This document shows, piece by piece, positions 28,143-36,918 of a stretch of 64,000 nt of DNA. A model generated the notes under the pieces. That model was given only the letters and a program-made list of their open reading frames with translations. It was not told the origin of the DNA and ran no database searches. How positions within the stretch are numbered: position 1 is the stretch's first letter; every line of letters begins with the position of its first letter. The DNA comes from Achromobacter mucicolens (lineage in GTDB: Bacteria > Pseudomonadota > Gammaproteobacteria > Burkholderiales > Burkholderiaceae_B). The stretch is from NCBI RefSeq assembly GCF_902859725.1, contig NZ_CADIJP010000002.1, forward strand, positions 124,001 to 188,000, written 5' to 3'. A program made the position numbers and the translations under genes.

Positions 28143-28496
28143 ATGAAGTTGCGAACCTCTCTGAAGTACACGGTTTCCGTGTTGGCCACGATGGCGTCCT
28201 GTGCGATCGCCGGCCAGGCTGTTGCTGCAGACGCAGCGCCGGTCGGTAATGTCCAGAATGCCCGCGACAAGGTTTCGATGTGCATCGGTTGCCATGGCAT
28301 CCCAGGCTACAAGGCATCGTTTCCCGAGCTTTACCATGTTCCGATGATTGCTGGCCAAAACGCCAAGTACATCGAAACGGCCCTCAACGAGTACAAGAAA
28401 GGCGCGCGCAGCCATCCCACGATGGATGCCATCGCCGGCAGCTTGACCGACCAGGATATTGCCGACCTGGCCGCGTACTACTCGAATCTCAAGTAA
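28143..28496 (+). CDS. Monoheme cytochrome c, class I
   Basis: 117 residues. A signal peptide ends AGQAVAADA; the haem site is CIGCH (C47, C50, H51) and the likely distal ligand is M94 in HPTMDAI. The protein is periplasmic. It is followed after 12 bp by a second cytochrome of the same kind, so the pair probably acts as an electron shuttle like the two domains of cytochrome c4. The partner oxidase or reductase is not in the window. Confidence 0.92.
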   Translation: MKLRTSLKYTVSVLATMASCAIAGQAVAADAAPVGNVQNARDKVSMCIGCHGIPGYKASFPELYHVPMIAGQNAKYIETALNEYKKGARSHPTMDAIAGSLTDQDIADLAAYYSNLK

Positions 28497-28508
28497 GGGG
28501 GCAACACC

Positions 28509-28871
28509 ATGAACCGCACCATGCTTGCCCTTGCGGGCGCGACCCTGGCCATTTCGGGCGCAGCCGCCCAGGCGCAGGACCTGGCGGCCGGCAAGGCCGT
28601 CTTCGACAAATTCAACTGCGCCTCGTGCCACGGCGCCGACGCCAAGACGGCGGTGGATCCCGCCTATCCGACGCTGGCCGGGCAGCACGCCGATTACCTG
28701 GTGCATGCCCTGAAGGCCTACAAGCGCGGCGCCTCCGGCAGCGCGGCCACGGCCAATGTGCGCAAGAACCCGATCATGGGCGCCTTTGCCACGCAGCTGT
28801 CCGACCAGGACATCTCCAACGTGTCGGCGTGGCTGGCGTCGTTGCCGAGCGACCTGGGCGTCCGGCGTTAA
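28509..28871 (+). CDS. Monoheme cytochrome c, class I
   Basis: 120 residues. Signal peptide to about AAAQAQD; haem motif CASCH (C37, C40, H41); distal ligand probably M90 in KNPIMGAFA. It shares layout with the upstream cytochrome (LTDQDIADLAAYYSNL matches LSDQDISNVSAWLASL), so the two arose by duplication. Ribosome site GGGGG. A terminator follows at 28901. Confidence 0.92.
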   Translation: MNRTMLALAGATLAISGAAAQAQDLAAGKAVFDKFNCASCHGADAKTAVDPAYPTLAGQHADYLVHALKAYKRGASGSAATANVRKNPIMGAFATQLSDQDISNVSAWLASLPSDLGVRR

Positions 28872-28900
28872 GACGCGCCCGCTGCGGCGGGTATGCAAGC

Positions 28901-28930
28901 AAAAAACCCTCGCGAGCGAGGGTTTTTTTG
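28901..28930. terminator. Terminator between cytochrome and DUF1841-type genes
   Basis: AAAAAACCCTCG-CGAG-CGAGGGTTTTTTTG, with A and T runs on the two sides, serving both convergent genes. Confidence 0.85.
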
Positions 28931-28936
28931 TTTGGG

Positions 28937-29362
28937 TCAGAGGCTGGCGCGGCGGCGGATCAGGTCGATGTAGGTGTCGCTGTCCAGCGGCGTGCCCAGG
29001 CGCTGCGCTTCCCAGACGACCTGGCCCAGGCATTCCATGATTTCATGGGCGGCGTGGTGCGCGTCCGAGCGCGCCGTCAGCTGCTGGTAGGCCTGGCGGA
29101 TGCCGGGCGGATGGTCGATGGACAGTTGCTCCGCGATCGCCAGGTGCATGGACAGGTGCAGGAACGGATTGGTCCGGCCTTTTTCCACCGCGTATTCGGT
29201 CGTCATGGCCTCGGGGCTTTCGAGGTCTGCGTGGTATTCCGGGTGCTCGATGATCCAGTCCAGCGCGATCGCCTCCAGCGGGGTCAGGACCTCGTTGGCG
29301 CGGTGCTTGCGCCAGGTTTCGATAAAGAATTCGCGAACTTGGTCGCGGGAGGGATTGAACAT
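28937..29362 (-). CDS. DUF1841-type protein
   Basis: 141 residues, cytoplasmic, helical. The start [19 protein letters not shown] and the [16 protein letters not shown] segment fit the DUF1841 family, which is conserved in beta- and gammaproteobacteria and has no known function. Several histidines ([21 protein letters not shown]) could form a metal site. It is divergent from icd. Confidence 0.85.
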   Translation of the reverse strand: MFNPSRDQVREFFIETWRKHRANEVLTPLEAIALDWIIEHPEYHADLESPEAMTTEYAVEKGRTNPFLHLSMHLAIAEQLSIDHPPGIRQAYQQLTARSDAHHAAHEIMECLGQVVWEAQRLGTPLDSDTYIDLIRRRASL

Positions 29363-29567
29363 CGGGAGGGGGCCAAAAGCAGGATGGAGTCGCTTTATTT
29401 TACCGCCCCACGACGCAGCTCAGGTTTCGCCCGGCGCTTTGCGATATAGAATGGGCTGCTATCCGCCATCCGGTGTGCGGTTCGCAGGAGGCGGTATGAC
29501 CCGCGGAATCGGACGTTGTCCGATCCTGGCGCGTGCAGAAAAACCACCCGGAGCAAATGGAGCATTC

Positions 29568-30824
29568 ATGTCCTACCAACATATCAAGGTTCCCGCCGGC
29601 GGCCAGAAAATCACGGTCAACGCCGATTTCTCGCTGAATGTGCCTGACCAGCCCGTCATCCCTTTCATCGAAGGCGACGGCACGGGCGCCGACATCACCC
29701 CCGTCATGATCAAGGTCGTCGACGCGGCAGTGCAGAAGGCGTATGGCGGCAAGCGCAAGATCCATTGGATGGAGGTCTACGCCGGCGAAAAGGCCACCAA
29801 GGTCTACGGCCCGGACGTGTGGCTGCCCGACGAAACCCTGGAAGTCGTCAAAGACTACGTGGTTTCCATCAAGGGCCCGCTGACCACGCCGGTCGGCGGC
29901 GGCATCCGGTCGCTGAACGTGGCCCTGCGCCAGCAGCTGGACCTGTACGTGTGCCTGCGCCCCGTGGCGTACTTCAAGGGCGTGCCGTCCCCGGTGCGCG
30001 AGCCCGAAAAGACCAACATGGTGATCTTCCGCGAGAACTCGGAAGACATCTACGCCGGCATCGAATACATGGCCGAAAGCGAGCAGGCCAAGGAACTGAT
30101 CCAGTTCCTGCAGACCAAGCTCGGCGTCAAGAAGATCCGTTTCCCGAACACCTCGTCCATCGGCATCAAGCCGGTGTCGCGCGAAGGCACCGAGCGCCTG
30201 GTGCGCAAGGCCGCCCAGTACGTCATCGACAACGACCGCACGTCGCTGACGCTGGTGCACAAGGGCAACATCATGAAGTTCACCGAAGGCGGCTTCCGCG
30301 ATTGGGGCTACGAGCTCCTGCAGAAGGAGTTCGGCGCGCAGCTGATCGACGGCGGCCCGTGGTGCAAGTTCAAGAATCCCAAGACGGGCCGCGAGATCAT
30401 CGTCAAGGACGTGATTGCCGACGCGTTCCTGCAGCAGATCCTGCTGCGTCCCGCGGAATACGACGTCATCGCCACCCTGAACCTGAACGGCGACTACATT
30501 TCGGACGCGCTGGCCGCGCAAGTGGGCGGCATCGGCATTGCCCCGGGCGCCAACATGTCCGATTCCGTGGCCATGTTCGAGGCCACCCACGGCACGGCGC
30601 CCAAGTATGCCGGCAAGGACTACGTGAACCCTGGTTCCGAAATCCTGTCCGCCGAGATGATGCTGCGCCACATGGGCTGGACCGAAGCCGCGGACCTGAT
30701 CATCTCCAGCATGGAAAAGTCGATCCAGTCCAAGAAGGTCACGTACGACTTTGCCCGTCTGCTTGAAGGCGCGACGCAGGTGTCGTGCTCCGGCTTTGGC
30801 CAGGTGATGATCGAAAACATGTAA
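29568..30824 (+). CDS. icd: NADP-dependent isocitrate dehydrogenase
   Basis: 418 residues, E. coli Icd type. It oxidises isocitrate to 2-oxoglutarate in the TCA cycle. The substrate-site [12 protein letters not shown] holds S115, the counterpart of the serine that AceK phosphorylates; other motifs are [23 protein letters not shown] and [15 protein letters not shown]. The ATG at 29568 with GGAG 6 nt upstream gives the usual [12 protein letters not shown]; an in-frame ATG at 29497 would add 24 residues and is not favoured. Confidence 0.97.
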   Translation: MSYQHIKVPAGGQKITVNADFSLNVPDQPVIPFIEGDGTGADITPVMIKVVDAAVQKAYGGKRKIHWMEVYAGEKATKVYGPDVWLPDETLEVVKDYVVSIKGPLTTPVGGGIRSLNVALRQQLDLYVCLRPVAYFKGVPSPVREPEKTNMVIFRENSEDIYAGIEYMAESEQAKELIQFLQTKLGVKKIRFPNTSSIGIKPVSREGTERLVRKAAQYVIDNDRTSLTLVHKGNIMKFTEGGFRDWGYELLQKEFGAQLIDGGPWCKFKNPKTGREIIVKDVIADAFLQQILLRPAEYDVIATLNLNGDYISDALAAQVGGIGIAPGANMSDSVAMFEATHGTAPKYAGKDYVNPGSEILSAEMMLRHMGWTEAADLIISSMEKSIQSKKVTYDFARLLEGATQVSCSGFGQVMIENM

Positions 30825-30888
30825 GCCGCGAAAAGGGCCTGCCGCAAGGCTGTCTGCCGCGCATGGCCCGGCTCCCGCTCTTTCGCCA

Positions 30889-30922
30889 AACCCGCCCGCC
30901 TTCATGGCCGGCGGGTTTTCTC
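30889..30922 (+). terminator. Terminator after icd
   Basis: A stem of about 12 bp (AACCCGCCCGCC with GGCCGGCGGGTT, one mismatch) around TTCAT, followed by TTCTCT. Confidence 0.75.
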
Positions 30923-30965
30923 TAACCACCGACCGACACGACTGGCGTGCGCGGGTCTTTCTGAG

Positions 30966-32234
30966 TTGATTGTTGTGCCCCAAGTTTATGTATCTGTAGC
31001 CACCTGGCTGGTCCTTTTGGTTCCAGCCTTGGCGTTGACCAGTCCAGTGGGCGGGCCGGTGATTCTTTACCTGAGCGCTTTGATGGCGGTCGCCGCGATG
31101 GCGTTAAACGCAATCAAACGTTACGAGGCCATGAATCTGCGCGATCTGTCGCCAATATACTTGGCGTTGCTGTCGCCACTCGCCTGTATGTTCATCACCT
31201 ACGCGGTGATCGGTGTAATGAGCGGCTCTGAACTGGAAAAGCTCTTGCGATTTTCCCTCGCGTTGCCGACGTTGTGGTTGCTTCTTCGCGCGCCCCGGCG
31301 CTGGCTCAAGCATATCCAATGGAGCGCTCTGGCTGGCGCGCTTGCCGGCGCGGTAGTGTTGATTGTGATCACGATGATGGCAGGGCGCAATGCCGTGGTT
31401 GAGGTCGGCGGGCGTTATAACGCGGTCGCATTTGCCAACATGACGCTGCTGTTTGGCTGCATGACCCTCCTGTCCCTCGGATGGGGGCCCAGCACGCGCT
31501 GGCCGCGTCTTGAAACTGGCATAAAGCTCTTAGCGGTGGCGCTAACGGTGTATGCGACCTGGAAGTCCGAGACACGCAGCAGCTGGATGGTGCTGCCCAT
31601 TTTGGGCATCGTGTTTCTGCTGGGGCTGCGAAACTGGAAACGCCGCCAAAAGGTGTATTGTGCTCTGGCAATTAGTCTGGCGCTGGTCGCCAGCGCGGCC
31701 GCCCTCTGGACATTCAGCAGCCGCATGCAGGAAATTACTCATGACGTAAGGGGATTCGTCACGTCGTCCAACCGCGATACGTCGTTCGGCATTCGCCTCC
31801 AGTTGTGGCACGCTTCGATTCTGATGTTTGAAAAGAGCCCGATCGTGGGCATCGGCCCTAGCAGGTTCCGCGAGGAACTGCGCGAGCTGCAGAAGCAGGG
31901 CATCGTGACGCAGGAAGTGGTTGATGGTTTTGGCGAGCCGCACAACGACCTGCTGGCCGCCATGGCGGGATACGGCCTGCTGGGTCTGTTGAGCATGCTG
32001 GCGCTGTATCTGGTGCCGGCGGGCGTGTTCTTCCGGCGCCTGGCCAGCGACGACCGGGTGATCCGGGTGGGCGCGCAGATGGGGCTCTTGTTCTGCCTGA
32101 GCTACTGCGCCTTCAGCATGACCGAGATGATGTTCCGCAATATGCGCAGCGTGCCCACCTATGCCCTCATCATGGTGGCGCTGATTGCCCTGACGACGGC
32201 GCGGCCGCAACGCATTTCCCCGCCCGGGGCTTAG
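30966..32234 (+). CDS. O-antigen ligase / polymerase-like membrane protein (Wzy_C)
   Basis: 422 residues with about ten hydrophobic segments. The large periplasmic loop and the motif GFGEPHNDLLAAMAGYGLLG near residue 320 are typical of the WaaL/Wzy_C superfamily, which transfers undecaprenol-linked glycans to lipid A-core or polymerises them. The start is unsure: the open frame begins with TTG at 30966 and a GTG follows at 30975; neither has a clear Shine-Dalgarno. Its GC content is slightly lower than that of its neighbours. It stands alone between two terminators, without other LPS genes nearby. Confidence 0.8.
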   Translation: MIVVPQVYVSVATWLVLLVPALALTSPVGGPVILYLSALMAVAAMALNAIKRYEAMNLRDLSPIYLALLSPLACMFITYAVIGVMSGSELEKLLRFSLALPTLWLLLRAPRRWLKHIQWSALAGALAGAVVLIVITMMAGRNAVVEVGGRYNAVAFANMTLLFGCMTLLSLGWGPSTRWPRLETGIKLLAVALTVYATWKSETRSSWMVLPILGIVFLLGLRNWKRRQKVYCALAISLALVASAAALWTFSSRMQEITHDVRGFVTSSNRDTSFGIRLQLWHASILMFEKSPIVGIGPSRFREELRELQKQGIVTQEVVDGFGEPHNDLLAAMAGYGLLGLLSMLALYLVPAGVFFRRLASDDRVIRVGAQMGLLFCLSYCAFSMTEMMFRNMRSVPTYALIMVALIALTTARPQRISPPGA

Positions 32235-32274
32235 GGCACGGGCGGGCCTCGTCCCGCCGTCCGGTTTGAAGCAG

Positions 32275-32307
32275 AACGCAAGGCGCGAGTCGCCTTGCGT
32301 TTTTTTT
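32275..32307 (+). terminator. Terminator after the ligase-like gene
   Basis: AACGCAAGGCG-CGAGT-CGCCTTGCGTT, an 11-bp perfect stem, followed by six more Ts. Confidence 0.9.
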
Positions 32308-32449
32308 ATGGGAATTGAGCTAGATCAAAGTGACTAGTCAAATCGAATTCAAACGAAGTTTGAAACGGTATGCTCGTCGGCCAATCTATATAAAAAGTCA
32401 CAATCCGCTGATTTTTGTTTCGAGTCCGCGGTCATGCAGAAGGAAGTCG

Positions 32450-34006
32450 ATGAGTCATTCCAGCTTGCGCAGGGAACTGTTGTGGTTCGTGTTTGCCATT
32501 GGCGCCGCTGTCCTGGCGTTGGGAGTTTGGGACGCCTGGCAGCGGCGTGCCGAGATGATGGAGGACCGCAAGACGGAGCTTCGCCATGTGATCGACATGG
32601 CTGCGGGCGTCGTCAGCGGGGGCAAGCGGCGCGTGCAGGAAGGCGTGCCGCTGGCCGAGGCCAAGCGCGACGTGGCGCGCCAGCTGTCGGCAATGCGGTA
32701 CGGTGCAGATGGTTATGTGGGCGCGTTTGGCGACGACTACGATCTATTGGTGCATCCTGACGCGAAGCGGGTGGGCACGAACGTGCGCGCCACGCGCGAC
32801 AGCGACGGGCAGCCGCTATTTGAAAACCTTTACGCTCAGGGCAAGGCGGGGGGCGGCTACGTGCGCTACCTGTTCCCGCGGCCGGGCGCCGAGGATCCGC
32901 TGCCCAAGCTGACCTACGCAGCCTACGACCCGGAATGGGGCTGGCTGATGTTCACGGGCCTGTATGTCGACGACGTCGACGCGGCGTTCTACGGCACGCT
33001 GTGGCGGCAGGGCAGCGTGACGCTGGTCTTGCTGGCTCTGGTGCTGGCGGCGGCGCTGCGCTTTTTCAGCACGCACATCCTGCGGCCGCTCGATGAGGCG
33101 GTGGCCGTGTGCGAGCGGGTGGCCAACGGCGATCTGTCCAGCGCCATCTCGCACCATCATCGCGGCGAAATCGGCCGGCTGTTCGGCGCAATGGCGCGGA
33201 TGCAGCAGCGGCTGGACGCGGCGGTGCGCACCATCGTGCATTCCACCGCGTCCATTGCGGCCGCCTCGCGCCAGATCGCCGCAGGCAGCGTGGACCTGTC
33301 GGACCGCACGGAACAGCAGGCGGCCGCCTTGGAACAGACCGCGGCCAGCGTGGAAGAGATCACCGCCACGGCCCGGCAAAGCGCCGAGCACGTGCGCGAG
33401 GTCAGCGCGTTGGCCGCCGAGGCCGCGCGCCTGGCCCGGCAGGGCAGCGACGAGACGCAGCACGCCATCGACGCCATGCGCGAGATCTCTCACAGTTCGC
33501 AGCGCATCGACGAGATCATCCGGCTGATCGACGAGATTGCGTTCCAGACCAATATCCTGGCACTGAACGCCGCCGTCGAAGCCGCGCGGGCCGGCGAGCA
33601 GGGCCGCGGCTTTGCCGTGGTGGCGGGCGAAGTCCGGGCGTTGGCCCAGCGCTCGGCCACCGCCGCCAAAGAGATCAAGACGCTGATCGAAGCCTCGTCC
33701 GCCTCCGTGGCGCGCGGCAGCCAACGCGTGGAGCAGGCCAGCGCCACGATGGGCAGCGTGCTGGAATCGGCGGCCACCAGCGCGCCGCTGATGGGCGAAA
33801 TCGCCACGGCGTCCGGCGAGCAAAGCGCGGGCATCGAGCAGATCAATGTGACCGTGACGCATCTGGATGGCGCCACGCAGCAGAACGCGGCGCTGGTGCA
33901 GGAGTTCGCGGCCTTGGCCGCCACGCTGCACGCACAGGCGGGCGACCTGGCGCGCGCCGTGTCGATCTTCAGGCTGTCTGCAACCGGTCAGCCGATGCCG
34001 GGATGA
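32450..34006 (+). CDS. Methyl-accepting chemotaxis protein with single Cache domain
   Basis: 518 residues. Membrane segment at about 11-30, a periplasmic sCache-type sensor ([20 protein letters not shown] and [20 protein letters not shown]), a second membrane segment near 185-205, HAMP, then the signalling domain with the tip [20 protein letters not shown] and [18 protein letters not shown]. sCache_2 domains of this kind often bind small carboxylates; the ligand is not known. I choose the ATG at 32450 (AAGGAAG upstream) over an open frame beginning at a GTG at 32330. The 3' end overlaps the convergent DapA-like gene by 38 bp. Confidence 0.93.
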   Translation: MSHSSLRRELLWFVFAIGAAVLALGVWDAWQRRAEMMEDRKTELRHVIDMAAGVVSGGKRRVQEGVPLAEAKRDVARQLSAMRYGADGYVGAFGDDYDLLVHPDAKRVGTNVRATRDSDGQPLFENLYAQGKAGGGYVRYLFPRPGAEDPLPKLTYAAYDPEWGWLMFTGLYVDDVDAAFYGTLWRQGSVTLVLLALVLAAALRFFSTHILRPLDEAVAVCERVANGDLSSAISHHHRGEIGRLFGAMARMQQRLDAAVRTIVHSTASIAAASRQIAAGSVDLSDRTEQQAAALEQTAASVEEITATARQSAEHVREVSALAAEAARLARQGSDETQHAIDAMREISHSSQRIDEIIRLIDEIAFQTNILALNAAVEAARAGEQGRGFAVVAGEVRALAQRSATAAKEIKTLIEASSASVARGSQRVEQASATMGSVLESAATSAPLMGEIATASGEQSAGIEQINVTVTHLDGATQQNAALVQEFAALAATLHAQAGDLARAVSIFRLSATGQPMPG

Positions 34007-34868
34007 GGTCCAGGGCTCGCCGCAGCCGCGCGCTCAGCTCGCGGCTGGCGGGCATCATGGGCAGGCGCAGCTCGTCGGCGATGAGGCCCTGCATGGCCAG
34101 CGCGCGCTTGACCGGCGCGGGATTGGGCTCGCTGAACAGCAGCCGGATCAGGGGGCGCAAGGGGTCGAAGCATTCGCGCGCGGCCTGCGTATCACCTGCT
34201 TGCGCCAGCGCCATCAGCGCGACAAAGCGCTCGGGAAAGAGATGCGCGGCCGCGGGAATGGCGCCGCGTCCGCCAGCCAGGAAGTGGTCCAGCAAGGCCA
34301 GGTCTTCGCCGCACAGGGCAGTCAGCCTGTCCCGCGCATTCAAGGCGGCCAGCACGGTCGGATTGCATTCCTTGACCGCGCCGAAGTTGGGCAGCACCGC
34401 CAGCGCCTCCATGGTTTCGACCGTCATGGCGACGCCCGCGCGCTTGGGGATGTTGTACAGGATGATGGGGCGCTCTGTCGCCCACGCGATCTGCCGGTAG
34501 TGCCACAGAATTCCGGCCTGCGACGGACCCAGGTAATACGGCGGCGGGACCAGGTAGCCGGCCGGCGCGTACCGGTCCAGCCGGCGCACCGCCGTGGCCA
34601 CGCCCCGGGTGTCGACGCCGCCCACGCCCAGGACCATCGGCAGCGCGTGCGAGTCGCTGTTGATGGCCTCGATCATCTCGATCTTCTCCGGCATGCTCAA
34701 GAGGTTGCCCTCGCCGGTGGAGCCAAAGAGCACCAGGCCGGCGATGCCGGCGTTGCGATAGTAGCGGGCCAACGCCTGCGCGGCGTCCAGATCCACGTGG
34801 CCGCCCCGCATGGGCGTCACCATCGGCAGCCACAGGCCCTCGAACATGGGTTTGGCACTCGGGTGCAT
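33969..34868 (-). CDS. DapA-family (dihydrodipicolinate synthase-like) aldolase/lyase
   Basis: 299 residues, a TIM-barrel class I aldolase of the DHDPS/NAL family. GSTGEG is at residues 49-54, the active-site tyrosine is Y138 in YNIPKRAG, and the Schiff-base lysine is K166 in VKECN. The family includes DapA, N-acetylneuraminate lyase and other pyruvate aldolases. As dapB lies elsewhere and this gene pairs with a small regulator-like ORF, it may be a catabolic or secondary enzyme instead of the housekeeping DapA. The start follows the small ORF by 3 bp, so both form one operon. Confidence 0.88.
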   Translation of the reverse strand: MHPSAKPMFEGLWLPMVTPMRGGHVDLDAAQALARYYRNAGIAGLVLFGSTGEGNLLSMPEKIEMIEAINSDSHALPMVLGVGGVDTRGVATAVRRLDRYAPAGYLVPPPYYLGPSQAGILWHYRQIAWATERPIILYNIPKRAGVAMTVETMEALAVLPNFGAVKECNPTVLAALNARDRLTALCGEDLALLDHFLAGGRGAIPAAAHLFPERFVALMALAQAGDTQAARECFDPLRPLIRLLFSEPNPAPVKRALAMQGLIADELRLPMMPASRELSARLRRALDLIPASADRLQTA

Positions 34869-34871
34869 GGC

Positions 34872-35198
34872 TCAGCGCTCCGTGATGGCAGTTGCCGGGC
34901 GCGCCGGCCCGAATTCCGCACTGGGCAGACCGCGCATGACCGCGGACATCATGGCGTCCAGTTCGCCGCGTTCGCATTGCAGTTCCAGCGTGCTTTGGGC
35001 GTGCGCGTGGTCCACCGACAGCAGGTAGACGCCAATGCGGTCGCCCAATGCGCGGTGCAGGGCCAGCCGCACGTTCAGGGCGTCCAGCGTATCGATGCGC
35101 ACGGTCAGCGAGATCAGGCGGCATTGCGGCTGCGGCGAGGGCGAGGCGGCAACGGGGGCGGCTATCGGAACCTGGCGAAGGCGCGGTCGGGGAATCAT
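34872..35198 (-). CDS. Small ACT-like protein encoded with the DapA-family gene
   Basis: 108 residues from the ATG at 35198. After a Pro-rich N-terminus, residues 27-98 show alternating strands and helices (LISLTVRI, ALNVRLALHRALG, VYLLSV, STLELQCERG, LDAMMSAVMRGL) in the order expected of a ferredoxin-like or ACT fold. This is a pattern judgement, not a recognised domain. It sits 3 bp upstream of the DapA-family gene, so a regulatory-subunit role is plausible but not shown. Confidence 0.6.
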   Translation of the reverse strand: MIPRPRLRQVPIAAPVAASPSPQPQCRLISLTVRIDTLDALNVRLALHRALGDRIGVYLLSVDHAHAQSTLELQCERGELDAMMSAVMRGLPSAEFGPARPATAITER

Positions 35199-35255
35199 GG
35201 CGGTTTGAGGGGCGGGGGCCGTTGAGGGCGTCCCGCGTATCCGGTGGGTTGATGA

Positions 35256-35275
35256 CGATTCCACTATAGGAATCG
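35256..35275. promoter_or_regulatory. Inverted repeat upstream of the small ORF/DapA-like operon
   Basis: CGATTCC-ACTATA-GGAATCG: a perfect 7-bp dyad with a 6-nt centre, 58 nt before the start at 35198. The centre reads TATAGT on the minus strand and could be part of a -10, so a repressor site over the promoter is possible. Confidence 0.5.
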
Positions 35276-35340
35276 CGCCGTAAAACCTGCCGATAAATGC
35301 GCGTGTGCCGCGTAAAAACCGCGTCAACGGCAGGCGCCGT

Positions 35341-36102
35341 TCAGAACGTCTTGGTGACCGATAGGAGACCGGTGGCGCGTCCCATGTCGCGACCCCGGGT
35401 ATTGGTGTAGACGGCGCGGTCGGCGTTGGTGTCCAGATAGGCCAGCGAGACGGACAGGCCCTGGCCGAAGTCCTTGGTCAGGCCCAGCTTCCAGTCGGTG
35501 TAGGACCCGTTGTCGACGTTGCGCACGATCTGGTGGCCCGCATGGGCGTTGATGACGAGGCCCCAGATGCCGGTGTCGAAGTTGCCCGACAGGTCGAAGT
35601 ATTGGCTGTACTTGCTGTCGGCAAAGCCGAACAGGTTGGTCAGCGCAAGGGAATACTTGAACATTACCGGGCCGTAGCCGATGCCGGCGTAGAGTTCTGT
35701 GGTGTCGGGGCTGGTGTAGCCGGATGGATAGTCGCCCGGGTAGTAATACTGCAGCACGCCCAGGTCCACGGGCACATTGTCCGTAAGATTGCCCTTGTAG
35801 CCGCCGTAGAAGTCCATTTCCACAGGCGCGGAGACGTCGCTGTCGCTGTCGTTCAGCCAGCTGATGCTGGAGTTCCAGTTGCCCAGGTAAAAGCCGCTGG
35901 CGTGCACGAGGTCGAAGCCGCCTTGGATGGCGGGCTGGTTGTTGGTCTGCATGAGGCCGCGATAGCGGTACTGGCTGGCGAGCGTGACGTTGGCCGTCAG
36001 GGAATACGGCGACACGGCATCGGCGGCGACGGGGGCGTCGGCGGCTTGCGCCAGGGGAACGAGGGAAAGCAGCGCCACTGCGGCGAGGGTGTTGCGGGGC
36101 AT
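35341..36102 (-). CDS. TorF-family putative outer membrane porin
   Basis: 253 residues. Signal peptide to about LAQAADAP, then repeated amphipathic beta strands, with the family start SLTANVTLASQYRYRGLMQT and a terminal phenylalanine (SVTKTF) typical of barrels inserted by BAM. The family (Gcw_chp/TorF) is widespread in proteobacteria without a firm substrate. The ATG at 36102 has AGGAGG 7 nt upstream, so the longer open frame to 36357 is rejected. It lies between the kdp operon and the DapA-like operon, transcribed alone. Confidence 0.88.
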   Translation of the reverse strand: MPRNTLAAVALLSLVPLAQAADAPVAADAVSPYSLTANVTLASQYRYRGLMQTNNQPAIQGGFDLVHASGFYLGNWNSSISWLNDSDSDVSAPVEMDFYGGYKGNLTDNVPVDLGVLQYYYPGDYPSGYTSPDTTELYAGIGYGPVMFKYSLALTNLFGFADSKYSQYFDLSGNFDTGIWGLVINAHAGHQIVRNVDNGSYTDWKLGLTKDFGQGLSVSLAYLDTNADRAVYTNTRGRDMGRATGLLSVTKTF

Positions 36103-36218
36103 GGGAAGCCTCCTGGTGTTGAGCGGACCGCAACAATAGGAGGACCGGCATAAAGCGCGAGACAAGACTCGCACCCTGCGCGTAAAGCGCGCGTCAAAAT
36201 GGCTGCGCGCGCGAAAGC

Positions 36219-36911
36219 TCAGCCCGCAAAGCGGTAGCCCACGCCGATCTCGGTCAGCAGGAACACGGGCTGCGCCGGGTCGGCCTCGAGCTTCTGGCGC
36301 AGATGGCCCATGTAGATCCGCAAGTAGTGATTGCTCTCGACATGAGACGGCCCCCACACTTGCCGCAGCAATTCGCGGTGAGTCATGACCTTGCCCCGAT
36401 GGGCCAGCAGCGCCGCCAGCAGGCGGTACTCCATCGCGGTCAGGTGCACGTGCTGGCCGGCGCGTTCGACGACGCGCCGCGAGAAGTCGACGCGCACGTC
36501 GCCAAACGCAATCTCGGCCGCATTGCCCGCGCCGCCCCGCCCATGCCTGCGCAGCAGCACGCGCAAACGCGCCAGCAGCTCACTGACGCCGAAAGGCTTG
36601 GCAAGGTAGTCGTCGGCGCCCGCGTCCAGCGCCGCGACCTTGTCGGCTTCTGCGCTGCGCGCGGACAGCACCAGCACGGGCACTTCGGTCCAGCCGCGCA
36701 GCTCGCGGATCAGCGTCATGCCGTCCTCGTCGGGCAGACCCAGGTCCAGCACGATCGCGTCGGGCTGGCGGGTGCCCGCCTCGATCAGTCCGCGTTTGAC
36801 GGTGTCGGCCTCGTGCACCACGCAACCTTCGCTTTCCAGGGCCTGGCGCACGAACCGCCGGATGTTGGCGTCGTCTTCGATGATGAGGACTATGGGCTGG
36901 AAATCGAACAT
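36219..36911 (-). CDS. kdpE: Response regulator KdpE
   Basis: 230 residues, OmpR type. The receiver domain has the acidic pair E12/D13/D14 and the phosphoacceptor D56 (IVLDLGLPDEDG), with the conserved Lys in YLAKPFG; a winged helix follows (MEYRLLAALLAHRGKVMTHRELL). It activates kdpFABC when K+ is low. It starts 7 bp after the kdpD stop and is the last gene of the operon. The longer open frame into kdpD is a shadow. Confidence 0.96.
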   Translation of the reverse strand: MFDFQPIVLIIEDDANIRRFVRQALESEGCVVHEADTVKRGLIEAGTRQPDAIVLDLGLPDEDGMTLIRELRGWTEVPVLVLSARSAEADKVAALDAGADDYLAKPFGVSELLARLRVLLRRHGRGGAGNAAEIAFGDVRVDFSRRVVERAGQHVHLTAMEYRLLAALLAHRGKVMTHRELLRQVWGPSHVESNHYLRIYMGHLRQKLEADPAQPVFLLTEIGVGYRFAG

Positions 36912-36918
36912 GGGGTAC

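Noticed and set aside
29100-29567. Upstream extension of icd, including an ATG at 29497
   Set aside because: The protein before MSYQHIK has no family match, and most of it is antisense to the DUF1841-type gene.
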